Source: JAGTVB01 sp964624765 (GTDB lineage Bacteria > Pseudomonadota > Gammaproteobacteria > HK1). Taken from it: DNA of 6,335 bases. The translations under genes and the position numbers were made by a program. Shown one piece after another: positions 1 through 6,334 of this stretch. How positions within the stretch are numbered: position 1 is the first letter of the stretch; each line of letters opens with the position of its first letter. Under the pieces are notes generated by a model. That model searched no databases and had not been told where the DNA came from. It saw nothing but the letters and a program-made list of their open reading frames with translations. The stretch is taken from NCBI GenBank assembly GCA_964624765.1, contig CAZUZO010000165.1, forward strand, positions 1-6,335, given 5' to 3'.

Positions 1-343
1 ATATAAGGGAGTGCCGTTGACTTTCGCGTGCTCCTCCCGGTTCAATTTGCGGCCTCCATCGACGGCTCTTCGACCAGCAGTTCAAGGCACCGGGCCGTCA
101 TCGGGCACGGCTTCCCGGCGGGCGAGTAGTTGCGGCCCTGGTTGACCAACGGATCGCCCACACCGAGCTGGCTCTCCATCCACAGGTGCCCCAGCAGTGC
201 GCCGTGCTCGACAAATTCGGGCACCCCCGGCAGATCATTAGCCCGCCGGCTTTGGGTATAGCCCTGCTCGTCACGCCACAGGACCCGCACCTCATCCGGC
301 CGTAACGCATTGAGGAAAAACGGCGAATGCGTGGTCACCAGCA

Positions 344-351
344 GCTGCGTC
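344..351. repeat. Left copy of 8-bp target site duplication
   Basis: GCTGCGTC directly precedes the left GGGACTG end of the miniature element and is identical to bases 483-490. In the interrupted ATPase gene this octamer spans the codons between ERTQ and LLVTTHS. Confidence 0.9.
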
Positions 352-482
352 GGGACTGATCGAATTGCAGGGTGGTTACTTTACACTTCACTCGCTGTGA
401 TGATGGCCTCAGAAGCCGCAGATATGTCGTTTCTATGTTCCATGCCACTTTTCCAAAGTGTAAAGCAGGTTTGACCAGTCCC
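352..482. mobile_element. 131-bp MITE-like element with terminal inverted repeats
   Basis: The ends are inverted copies. The left end reads GGGACTGATC and the right end, reverse-complemented, reads GGGACTGGTC. Similarity continues with gaps to a second shared block, CTTTACACTT (379-388), matched by AAGTGTAAAG (456-465). The element is bounded by perfect 8-bp direct repeats. It is more AT-rich than the gene it entered and is far too short to encode a transposase, so it must have been moved in trans by a full-length relative. An 8-bp duplication with GGG-type ends would suit several families (for example IS1595, ISL3 or IS256-like); I cannot choose among them. Excision in silico restores the host reading frame, which independently confirms the boundaries. 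Confidence 0.9.
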
Positions 483-490
483 GCTGCGTC
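483..490. repeat. Right copy of 8-bp target site duplication
   Basis: GCTGCGTC directly follows the right CAGTCCC end of the miniature element. The perfect match to the left copy indicates a fairly recent insertion, or one that has not yet decayed. Confidence 0.9.
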
Positions 491-920
491 CGCTCGCTGG
501 CGACGCGACATTCCTCAGCGAGCTCCGGCAGAAGACGTGGATGCAGGAAATTCTCTGGTTCCTCGATGCCGATGAAGGGAGGCGGTAGCGGATCGTAGAG
601 CAAAACCAGGTAGGCCAGCATCTTGAGGGTGCCATCAGAGGCGAAACGCGCCAGTACCGGATGGCTGAAGGGTGCGTCCTTGATCTGCAAGAGGAGCCGC
701 CCATCCGGCATGACTTCGGCCAGCACGCGCTCGATGCGCGGTACCCGCTGTCGCAATACCTCAAAGATGCGCTCGAGCCGCTCAGGATACTGCTCCGCCA
801 AATACTGGATGACGTTGGCCAGGTTGTCGCCGGTCTTGGTCAGCCGCTCCTGTGGTCCGGCCTCGAGCTGTCCCCGCGCGCTGTCCGTTGACAGATAGGA
901 GACGTACCAGCCGGTGATGA

Positions 921-1430
921 AATGGGGGCGTTTACTTGGTGCCCGCCTTTGTCGGACTGGGTGCACCGCACTGGGATCCGCACGCCCGCGGGACCTTGTT
1001 CGGTCTCACTCGCAACACCGGTATCGCCCATCTGGCGCGGGCCGCGTTGGAGGCCGTCTGCTATCACACGCGGGACCTGATCGTCGCCATGATGGCGGAC
1101 GCGAGGGAGCCGATTTCGGCGGTGCGGGTCGACGGGGGTATGGTGGCGAACGATTGGCTGCTCCAGTTTCTCGCCGATATGCTCGCCCTGCCGGTCGAGC
1201 GGCCGGCGGTGATCGAGACCACGGCGCTCGGTGCGGCCTATCTGGCTGGGCTGCAAGCGGGTGTGTTCGAGTCTGTCGACAGCCTGCGCGCTCATTGGCG
1301 CCGCGATGTGCGCTTCGAGCCCCAGATGGCGGCCGATGAGCGGATGCGGCTGATCGGCGGTTGGCAGGCGGCCATCGCGTCGGTGCGCGAGCATTCCAGG
1401 ATCATCACAGAGATCGAGTCAGGCGCCTGA
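921..1430 (+). pseudogene. glpK: Glycerol kinase, C-terminal fragment (N-terminal two thirds missing)
   Basis: Glycerol kinase (FGGY family) phosphorylates glycerol to sn-glycerol 3-phosphate with ATP. The 169 codons here match only the C-terminal third. Recognisable family blocks are NGGVYLVPAFVGLGAPHWDP (from base 921), RGTLFGLTRNT, the RVDGGMVANDWLLQF block, and ERPAVIETTALGAAYLAGL near the ATP site. The reading frame has a TGA just before the first family-like codon (AAT at 921-923), and the sequence to its left belongs to the ATPase remnant on the other strand, so the gene was cut by rearrangement. The N-terminal sugar-kinase domain that binds glycerol is absent. TTG at 936 is the earliest nominal start, with no ribosome binding site apparent. 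The gene ends normally at TGA (1428-1430). It cannot be functional as it stands. A chimeric assembly junction is an alternative to a genuine deletion. Confidence 0.9.
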
Positions 1431-1580
1431 CAACATCCCACCGCTCGGCTCAGAGCCTGTGGAGATACCTGTACTACGCTACCCGATAGCGGCGTCGGGC
1501 GGTGTTCGCTGCTCGCCTATCTACCGGATATGTCTCGCGGCTTCGCGCCGTCCGCCTGGCTCTCGGGCCACTCGCGACGG
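1431..1580. other. Convergent intergenic spacer
   Basis: This 150-bp gap lies between the 3' end of the glpK remnant and the 3' end of the ligase gene. It contains small inverted repeats: GGCTCAGAGCC at about 1447-1457, a GATAG-(C)GGCG / CGCCTATC pair at 1485-1521, and CGGC/GCCG at 1538-1550. None is followed by a U-tract on either strand, so I see no convincing intrinsic terminator although both flanking genes end here. No coding sequence is supported. Confidence 0.6.
1485..1521. repeat. Imperfect inverted repeat between convergent genes
   Basis: GATAGCGGCG at the left and CGCCTATC at the right can pair with one bulged base, leaving a loop of about 19 nt. It could fold in transcripts from either side but lacks a T-run, so a terminator role is weakly supported. 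Confidence 0.3.
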
Positions 1581-3014
1581 TTATTTCACAAGCTCTGAGT
1601 CCGACTCCAGGATTTCTGAACGGAAATCCTCGTATTTGCCGGCGGCGCTACGGGGAATGCTATCGCAGTAGGTAAACTGGACCTCAAAGGGGTACCCGAG
1701 ATTGCCCTCGATTTGGCGGCGCACCTGCTCCTCCTCGGCGGGGTTGAGTACCCTGTCAGCAACCAGTTTCAATTCCATGCCCGTCAAGCTCTTTTGCACC
1801 AGTTGAAATTGCCGAACCCTCGTGTCGGCGCGGAATTTCAAGGGCAGCGTCGGCCAGTGGCGCTCTCCGTTCGGTAACGTGACGAGATTGCGGGCGCGCC
1901 CCCACACACGTCGAATCACCGGCAAACCGCGGCCGCAAACACAGGGCGGGCCGGGCTCGGCATAGTCGCCGATCTCATAGCGTATCAACGGGGTGGCGAA
2001 GTTGTGCAGGTCAGTGAGCACCACGCGACCGATTTCCCCCGGCCGACAGGGAGCGCCCCCGGCATCGAGGATCTCGACCAGGAGGCTTTCCGATTGCACA
2101 TGGTACTCAGGACGTTCAGGACACTGAATAGCGATCCAGCCCGTTTCCTGGGCGCTATAGGCGTCGGCGAGATTGACTCCCCAGATCGCTTGGCAAGCGA
2201 TGCGCAGCGGTCGATCGACCACCTCACTCAGGGTGAGCACTTCTTTCAGGTTGGGGATGCTCGCTCCGGATTCGTGACTCAGCCGTAGCAATTCTCGCAA
2301 ATTGGACGGATAGGTGACGAGATACGTTGGATTCTGTTCCCGTAGCCAGGCGAACTGCTTGTCCACAGGCGCATTGATGTCGAAGAACATCATGGACCCG
2401 GCATCGGGGGTAAAATTCCACGGCAGTCCTTGGTTCTTCTCCGCGGCGTCCCGTTGCACTTCGCGCAGGTACACCAAAGCAGCCATGTTGGCCGAAAAGT
2501 CTCGGCGGTGCCAACGGTGGTAGCGCAGCTGATTGGCGATGAAACGCACGGCGGTGACGCCCGTTCCCTTCACCGTGATTGACCGCCCCGTCGAGCCCGA
2601 GCTACTGATGTCGAAGGGTTGTCCGTGCCCCGGCGGGATCGCTTCGCTGATGAGCGCCGAGCCCGCCTCCTGAACATCGGCCCGGCGCAGTAGCGGCAGC
2701 GCTTGCCAGGTGTCGAGGTCGAGCCAGCGGTGGCCGTCACGGGCGATCCCCGCTAGACGCTGCCGGTACCAAGGCACCGTGGCGACCGCATGCGCTAGCA
2801 GCCTCTCCAGTTGGCAAAACTGGTGTTGCCGGTGCTGCTCCGGTGTCAGCCACTGGCTATCGTCGAGCTGGTGTTGGAGGGCCAAAACAATCGCATCCCG
2901 GCTGTTAGGGAAAGCCGGCCAACTGAGCTCCGGCAGTGCCGTTCGAGGTAGAGGAAACGGCAGGGCGAATCCCGTTTCTGTCACGGTCGCCGCTTTGAGG
3001 GTGTCGCGTTTCAT
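1581..3014 (-). CDS. PaaK/CapK-type adenylate-forming enzyme (phenylacetate-CoA ligase-like)
   Basis: This 477-residue cytoplasmic enzyme belongs to the phenylacetate-CoA ligase/CapK branch (COG1541) of the ANL adenylating superfamily, which activates a carboxylic acid with ATP and usually passes it to CoA or another acceptor. Visible motifs are the nucleotide-binding loop SSSGSTGRSITVKG (137-150), DAYSAQETGW (285-294) including the conserved acidic residue, the IRYEIGDYAEPG block (344-355) followed by the family's Cys-containing CVCGRG and the hinge region near WGRARN (371-376), and a C-terminal PRSAAGKYEDF (454-464) whose lysine 460 sits where the catalytic lysine of the mobile subdomain is expected. 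Length is somewhat above classical PaaK (about 430), mostly from extra N-terminal sequence. The ATG at 3014 has no clear Shine-Dalgarno sequence. The gene lies 50 bp downstream of the oxidoreductase and is probably last in the operon. No phenylacetate-pathway gene is nearby, so a biosynthetic acyl-activating role is more likely; the substrate is unknown. Confidence 0.88.
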   Translation of the reverse strand: MKRDTLKAATVTETGFALPFPLPRTALPELSWPAFPNSRDAIVLALQHQLDDSQWLTPEQHRQHQFCQLERLLAHAVATVPWYRQRLAGIARDGHRWLDLDTWQALPLLRRADVQEAGSALISEAIPPGHGQPFDISSSGSTGRSITVKGTGVTAVRFIANQLRYHRWHRRDFSANMAALVYLREVQRDAAEKNQGLPWNFTPDAGSMMFFDINAPVDKQFAWLREQNPTYLVTYPSNLRELLRLSHESGASIPNLKEVLTLSEVVDRPLRIACQAIWGVNLADAYSAQETGWIAIQCPERPEYHVQSESLLVEILDAGGAPCRPGEIGRVVLTDLHNFATPLIRYEIGDYAEPGPPCVCGRGLPVIRRVWGRARNLVTLPNGERHWPTLPLKFRADTRVRQFQLVQKSLTGMELKLVADRVLNPAEEEQVRRQIEGNLGYPFEVQFTYCDSIPRSAAGKYEDFRSEILESDSELVK

Positions 3015-3064
3015 AGTATCTAAAGGGGGATCGGGCTTCGTCTAGCCTCGTGTTGTCCGCAATG

Positions 3065-4363
3065 TCACGGCGCCCCTAACAGGGATTGCTGCCGGTGAAA
3101 AGTCTCAACCAGGTGAGTGTCGGGCAGATCGATATCTGCCCAGGTGATCGGCTGATCCTTCCTGACCGGCCGCGTGATGCGTACCCGTTGCTCGCCGGGT
3201 TCCTGCTCAAAGAGAGAGATGGGCACCTGCTCCGATGAACGAAGGGTGGTTTGGCGCTCAATCATCCCGTACAGGTGTTCTCCGCCGAGCCCAATGGGAA
3301 TTTCACTGGTAGCAGTGAGATCGCATTTCGCGTAGGCCACCACATCGGCCACGCGTCGCCGTTGGGGGATCAGGATCGGCCTTTTTCCGATGGCGAGGCT
3401 CGCGATGGCATAGGGGGTCTCCATATGACACAGGTGATAGGGTCGATAGAACAAATAGAACGGACCTTGGCCCATTTTGTAGTATTTCAGATATTCTCGT
3501 TGCACCGGATGTTCACAGTAGCCCACAGCGAATACCCCGCCACCCGGCTCAGCCCCCAAGAGATAGTCCACTACCCCGGGATTTCGCAGCGACGGCAGAT
3601 CGAACTGATCGAAGACTTCTCCGACGTGTTGAGCTCGGGGTCCGATCATGCCCGGTCGGGCGGGAATGAGGCCGGTGGCGTTGGCCACTAGGGCCATCTC
3701 GATGTTGAGCTTGGTGCCATCGGTCATGGCGGCGCAGGCGACCGGATCCAGATTCCGCAGTTTCGCCTCCGCTAAAATCGAAGTCGGGGTGGCGTAGCGA
3801 TCCAGGAATCCTTTGATGTTACCCGCCATCACCACCTCGAGCCCCCAGAGTTGGATCTCCTCTAACAGCCTCAGCAGCACGCCGTGCTGGTCGCCGGCGT
3901 CGCTAGACACCAAGGTACCGGATGCCTCGGCCACATGATGCAACCAAGGGCCGAAAAAGCAATCGAGCTCGGCGTTCATGAGCACCACGTGGATCCCGTT
4001 GCGTAAGGCGGCCTCGACGGCCCTCAATGCGAACCCGAGATTGTTGGTGGATTCCACCAGCACGTCGATGGGGTTCTGCGTCTGGTCAAGGAGGGCAAAG
4101 AAATCATCGGTGACCACGGTTCTGTCATGGGCCAACGCTTGAGCGATCCCCGCTTTCGAGGTCGCTTCTATCCATGGGGCGCCATACAGTCGGGCGGCCT
4201 CCGCGGCTTGAGACTGATCCACATCGACGGCGGCAACAAGCCGAAAACCGGGCGTAATCCCAAGCTGCAGGCAGATGCCGCGGCCCATGAAGCCCCCTGC
4301 GCCGGTGACCGCCACTCGGATGGGTTTGCCTTGACTGGCCAACGAAACGAGCTCTCTGTACAT
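3065..4363 (-). CDS. NAD(P)-dependent oxidoreductase with C-terminal SAF domain (COG4091)
   Basis: This 432-residue protein belongs to the homoserine-dehydrogenase-like family that ends in a SAF domain. A Rossmann fold opens it: RVAVTGAGGFMGRG (16-29) with the glycine-rich dinucleotide loop, then AAVDVD (44-49), whose acidic end would contact the cofactor ribose. A mid-region VLVESTNN (101-108) and HVVLMNAELD (125-134) follow, as does the catalytic-domain block containing KGFLDRYATP (184-193) and MTDGTKLNIEMA (213-224). The SAF-like tail ITRPVRKDQPITWADIDLP lies at about 396-414. Characterised relatives include DRL, the DXR-like enzyme of Brucella that makes 2-C-methyl-D-erythritol 4-phosphate, but the family is functionally mixed, so the substrate is unassigned. 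I chose the ATG at 4363 because AAGAGGA lies 7 nt before it. A GTG at 4393, in frame and overlapping the previous gene's stop as GTGA, would add ten residues. An open frame also runs upstream to 4597, but it is arginine-rich shadow sequence of the neighbouring gene. Confidence 0.85.
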   Translation of the reverse strand: MYRELVSLASQGKPIRVAVTGAGGFMGRGICLQLGITPGFRLVAAVDVDQSQAAEAARLYGAPWIEATSKAGIAQALAHDRTVVTDDFFALLDQTQNPIDVLVESTNNLGFALRAVEAALRNGIHVVLMNAELDCFFGPWLHHVAEASGTLVSSDAGDQHGVLLRLLEEIQLWGLEVVMAGNIKGFLDRYATPTSILAEAKLRNLDPVACAAMTDGTKLNIEMALVANATGLIPARPGMIGPRAQHVGEVFDQFDLPSLRNPGVVDYLLGAEPGGGVFAVGYCEHPVQREYLKYYKMGQGPFYLFYRPYHLCHMETPYAIASLAIGKRPILIPQRRRVADVVAYAKCDLTATSEIPIGLGGEHLYGMIERQTTLRSSEQVPISLFEQEPGEQRVRITRPVRKDQPITWADIDLPDTHLVETFHRQQSLLGAP

Positions 4364-4370
4364 GGCATGT

Positions 4371-4377
4371 TCCTCTT
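4371..4377 (-). promoter_or_regulatory. Ribosome binding site of the SAF oxidoreductase gene
   Basis: On the minus strand AAGAGGA ends 7 nt before the ATG at 4363. It decides in favour of this start over the GTG at 4393, which has no comparable site, and over the out-of-frame ATG at 4368. Confidence 0.6.
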
Positions 4378-4389
4378 GGTTCGTGACGC

Positions 4390-5598
4390 TCACGTTGCGC
4401 TGTGAGCGAAGGGTGCTCGGCGATTCGGCCACGGCTCTCGCGGGGAGATCGTGCGCTCGGTGAGATCGGTCAGCAACGACAACCAACGGGCGCCGATGGC
4501 CTGTACGCTGTGCAGGTCGACGATCCGGTCGCGGTCGGTGAGGCCGATTGCGCGTCGGTGCTCGGCGTCGCCGAGCCGCGCCAGACAATCGGCCCACTGT
4601 TGCACGGTCTCTGCGAAATAGCAGCTTTCCCCATGGGTGAGCGTGGCTCGGTAAGAGTCGATAGGGGAGGCGATCAACGGCAGACCCAGGGCCTTTAGCA
4701 TGACCATTCGTGTGTTCGGCTTAGCCTGATACCAATCGGCAGGTGCCGATGGCAACACGGCGATGTCGCAGTCGAGAAGGTCGCTCCAGACACGCTTCCG
4801 ATCCCACTGCAAGGTCGCTTCGGGCCCTCTGGAAATGGTGACCAGTTGGTAATCGCGCAAACGTGGATCCTGGAGTGCTTCCTTGATGGGCGCCAACAGA
4901 TGCAGGTTCTCGGGATAGCCTACCCACACGACTTTAAGCGGCTGGTGCTGTCGAGGTTGACGGTAGTCCTTGGCGAGCCCCGCGGGGACCTCTAAGACGC
5001 CTTCGATGACGGAGGTTTTTTCCGGAAACGGTCGCGCCACGTCCTGCAATCGCTGCGAGCCGACCACCACCCAATCGACGGCGGTGGGCATACCGCTCTT
5101 GACCAGATCACCGGTGACGTAGACCGTCTTGGTGGAGGTGTTGCGCAAGGCCTGGGCGAGCGCTTCGGCCTTCATCCCCGTTACCCCTTGGAAGATCAAG
5201 ACATCGAGGCCTGCCTCGACGATGCGTTGCAGCGATCGATCGCTTGGCTGGAAGGGTGCCCAGGGGATACGGGGCTTGCGCAAGATGACGGAGTTCACGC
5301 CGAGACGGCGAAGGTGGATATGGGGGATCAAGGCGCGCACGCGGGATGCGCCATCATTCTCATCGGCGTACAACAGCCAGCCGACGAATAGGCGCTCGGG
5401 ATAAAGGCGACGCATGAGTAAACCGAGCGCGAGATCGGGGTGTAGAACCAACCCCGGATCGCTGGCATTGATGAACCCACTATGGGGAGAGCCTAAGACC
5501 CCGACTTCCAATGCTGTCGTGGAGGGGCTGGCCTGGGAACCAACGTCTAGGGTGGCCGGGCTTGTAGGTGCGGCCTCACGCTGCGCGCGGTCAGCCAT
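4390..5598 (-). CDS. GT-B-type glycosyltransferase-like protein
   Basis: This 402-residue soluble protein has two Rossmann-like halves, as in GT-B glycosyltransferases. The N-terminal half begins at about residue 30 (LEVGVLGSPHSG) and includes strands DVLIFQGVTG (132-141), TVYVTGDLV (158-166) and DWVVVGSQRLQDV (175-187). The C-terminal half starts at LKVVWVGYPENLHLL (221-235), continues with LLDCDIAVLPSA (274-285) and contains KPNTRMVMLKALGLPLIAS (293-311) followed by GESCYFAETVQQW (323-335), the pattern where GT4-like enzymes bind the nucleotide-sugar donor. A classical E-x7-E motif is not obvious. The first 28 or so residues are Ala/Ser/Thr/Pro-rich and look like an unstructured tail. AAGAGG directly abuts the ATG at 5598, too close for normal initiation, yet the next in-frame ATG (residue 62) would cut the fold. 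No signal peptide or membrane helix is seen. It is first of the three minus-strand genes; its 3' end is 26 bp from the oxidoreductase start. Donor and acceptor are unknown. Confidence 0.75.
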   Translation of the reverse strand: MADRAQREAAPTSPATLDVGSQASPSTTALEVGVLGSPHSGFINASDPGLVLHPDLALGLLMRRLYPERLFVGWLLYADENDGASRVRALIPHIHLRRLGVNSVILRKPRIPWAPFQPSDRSLQRIVEAGLDVLIFQGVTGMKAEALAQALRNTSTKTVYVTGDLVKSGMPTAVDWVVVGSQRLQDVARPFPEKTSVIEGVLEVPAGLAKDYRQPRQHQPLKVVWVGYPENLHLLAPIKEALQDPRLRDYQLVTISRGPEATLQWDRKRVWSDLLDCDIAVLPSAPADWYQAKPNTRMVMLKALGLPLIASPIDSYRATLTHGESCYFAETVQQWADCLARLGDAEHRRAIGLTDRDRIVDLHSVQAIGARWLSLLTDLTERTISPREPWPNRRAPFAHSAT

Positions 5599-5752
5599 CC
5601 TCTTCGCGCCCCCGACTGGCGTCGCGTACCCTTGGGTCTTTCGGACATGTTCGATGCCTGCCCCGCGCGGGCCGGTATCCAGTCTTGTTCATTGTTATGG
5701 CCTCTTGTTAGCTGTTTTCCGCGGGGGGCTGTTCCAGCGGACACGCCGGAGA

Positions 5753-5792
5753 ACGATCCCGACCAACCATGGTTTGGTCCGGCGGGAATCGT
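5753..5792. repeat. Palindromic hairpin / possible operator upstream of the operon
   Basis: The core GACCAACCATGGTTTGGTC (5761-5779) is nearly a perfect palindrome. It is flanked by ACGATCCCG at the left and CGGGAATCGT at the right, which pair with one bulged base and a short asymmetric stretch. It lies about 160 bp upstream of the glycosyltransferase start. A dimeric regulator's binding site or a leader-RNA hairpin are both possible; no T-run follows, so it is not an obvious terminator. Confidence 0.4.
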
Positions 5793-5984
5793 GATCCGCG
5801 TGCGATGATGATCTCGATTGCCTGGTTCGACAGATTGCAATAGGAATCCGACAGGGGGCGTGGTCATTTTTACCGCGAGCTTGTGCGAGAATACCATTTC
5901 GCCATCAATGCGCCTTGATTAATATTGCACTCGCCACCCAAAGTAAAGCTCGTGAAGCCATCGAGCGCTTTTACGATGGGGGTG

Positions 5985-6041
5985 CTGTGACGGCTGGAAT
6001 GCAGGCTAATATGTGGACCTAATATCATTCTGGAGTCACAG
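5985..6041. repeat. Inverted repeat CTGTGAC...GTCACAG
   Basis: CTGTGAC (5985-5991) pairs perfectly with GTCACAG (6035-6041), and further in GAATG (5997-6001) pairs with CATTC (6026-6030). The interior holds two direct copies of CTAATAT (6006-6012 and 6019-6025). The structure sits in the AT-richer part of the gene-poor region. No flanking target duplication was found. Confidence 0.4.
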
Positions 6042-6185
6042 TACAGTTTTAATGAGTAAGTCCTGATCACATGGCTTCGCCAATGGCAGCCCTTTCTACG
6101 CGAGGTCCTAGCTATCGTAAAGCCAAGGGCATTGACGTGGTCATGGGGCAGGACAAGCCTCTAAACCGCTGTCACAGGAGTGGAC

Positions 6186-6224
6186 AAGGAGGGCGCGATG
6201 TCGGTCGCAGGATGGCGCGCCTAG
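6186..6224 (+). other. Eight-codon reading frame with strong Shine-Dalgarno sequence
   Basis: AAGGAGG (6186-6192), a 5-nt spacer and ATG (6198-6200) form a textbook translation start, but the frame ends after MSVAGWRA at TAG (6222-6224). It could be the surviving start of a gene whose body was replaced by the repeat sequence that follows from about 6230, a leader peptide, or chance. No promoter is evident. Confidence 0.25.
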
Positions 6225-6280
6225 GCAGTCGTTAAGAAACTGTTTTAAAAATGTCACGAGCGCCGGAGTCGCAAGGCGTA

Positions 6281-6334
6281 CAGCGGCTCGCCACCGGAGT
6301 GTACAAGGGAGTACATGAGGATGGCGAGCCGCTG
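6281..6334. repeat. Long-stem inverted repeat at the window edge
   Basis: CAGCGGCTCGCCA (6281-6293) is the exact reverse complement of TGGCGAGCCGCTG (6322-6334). Within it TGTAC (6300-6304) pairs with GTACA (6311-6315) around the loop AAGGGA. The 13-bp outer stem is very stable. Upstream sequence from about 6239 (ACTGTTTTAAAAATGTCAC, then a GC-rich stretch) may be the start of a larger repeated element whose other half is beyond the window. No T-run follows inside the window. Confidence 0.6.

Larger units (their letters stand above)
42..922 (-). pseudogene. AAA ATPase (COG4637-like), 5'-truncated and split by a miniature transposon
   Basis: This is the C-terminal two thirds of a predicted SMC/RecF-like ATPase. 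The upstream fragment (about 922 down to 483) carries a signature-like stretch, ASDGTLKMLAYL, and the Walker B segment IGIEEPENFLHP. The downstream fragment (343 to 42) opens with the switch-histidine segment LLVTTHSPFFLNAL and runs to a TGA stop at 42-44. No Walker A motif is present, because the reading frame stops resembling the family at about 919-923, where glpK sequence begins. The element at 352-482 shifts the frame and adds 16 foreign residues (from RDWSNLL to WHGT) before a stop at 433-435. Excising the element plus one 8-bp duplication rejoins VASERTQ to LLVTTHS in frame, giving about 246 residues; full-length relatives are, from memory, about 370. Relatives are often followed by a DUF4276 gene, which would lie left of the window. 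Such pairs have been suspected of defence or toxin roles, which is only inference here. The remnant should be inactive. Confidence 0.88.

Noticed and set aside
1..41. Start of a DUF4276 partner gene downstream of the ATPase
   Set aside because: Only 41 bases are available. A purine-rich GGGAGGAG stretch is visible on the minus strand, but no convincing start codon follows it, so no gene can be claimed.
381..764. 127-codon minus-strand frame across the miniature element
   Set aside because: It is out of frame with the recognisable ATPase sequence (IGIEEPENFLHP lies in another frame) and ends inside the element.
840..1394. Long minus-strand open frame (184 codons) opposite glpK
   Set aside because: It is the shadow of the glpK fragment: arginine/histidine-rich, no family-like motifs, and it runs straight through the rearrangement breakpoint.
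3251..3691. 146-codon plus-strand frame opposite the oxidoreductase
   Set aside because: It is antisense to strongly conserved codons of the SAF oxidoreductase and shows no motif of its own.
4364..4597. 78-residue N-terminal extension of the oxidoreductase
   Set aside because: It lies inside the glycosyltransferase gene in another frame, is arginine-rich, and precedes the natural start of the Rossmann fold by far; the ATG at 4363 has its own ribosome binding site.
5547..5897. 116-codon minus-strand frame before and overlapping the glycosyltransferase start
   Set aside because: It has no recognisable domain, a shadow-like Arg/Ser/Gly-rich composition and no good ribosome binding site, and it overlaps the better supported gene in another frame.
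5870..6070. 66-codon minus-strand frame (starts MIRTYSLKL)
   Set aside because: It resembles no family I know, has no clear Shine-Dalgarno sequence, and is crossed by the inverted repeat at 5985-6041; open-frame length alone does not support it.
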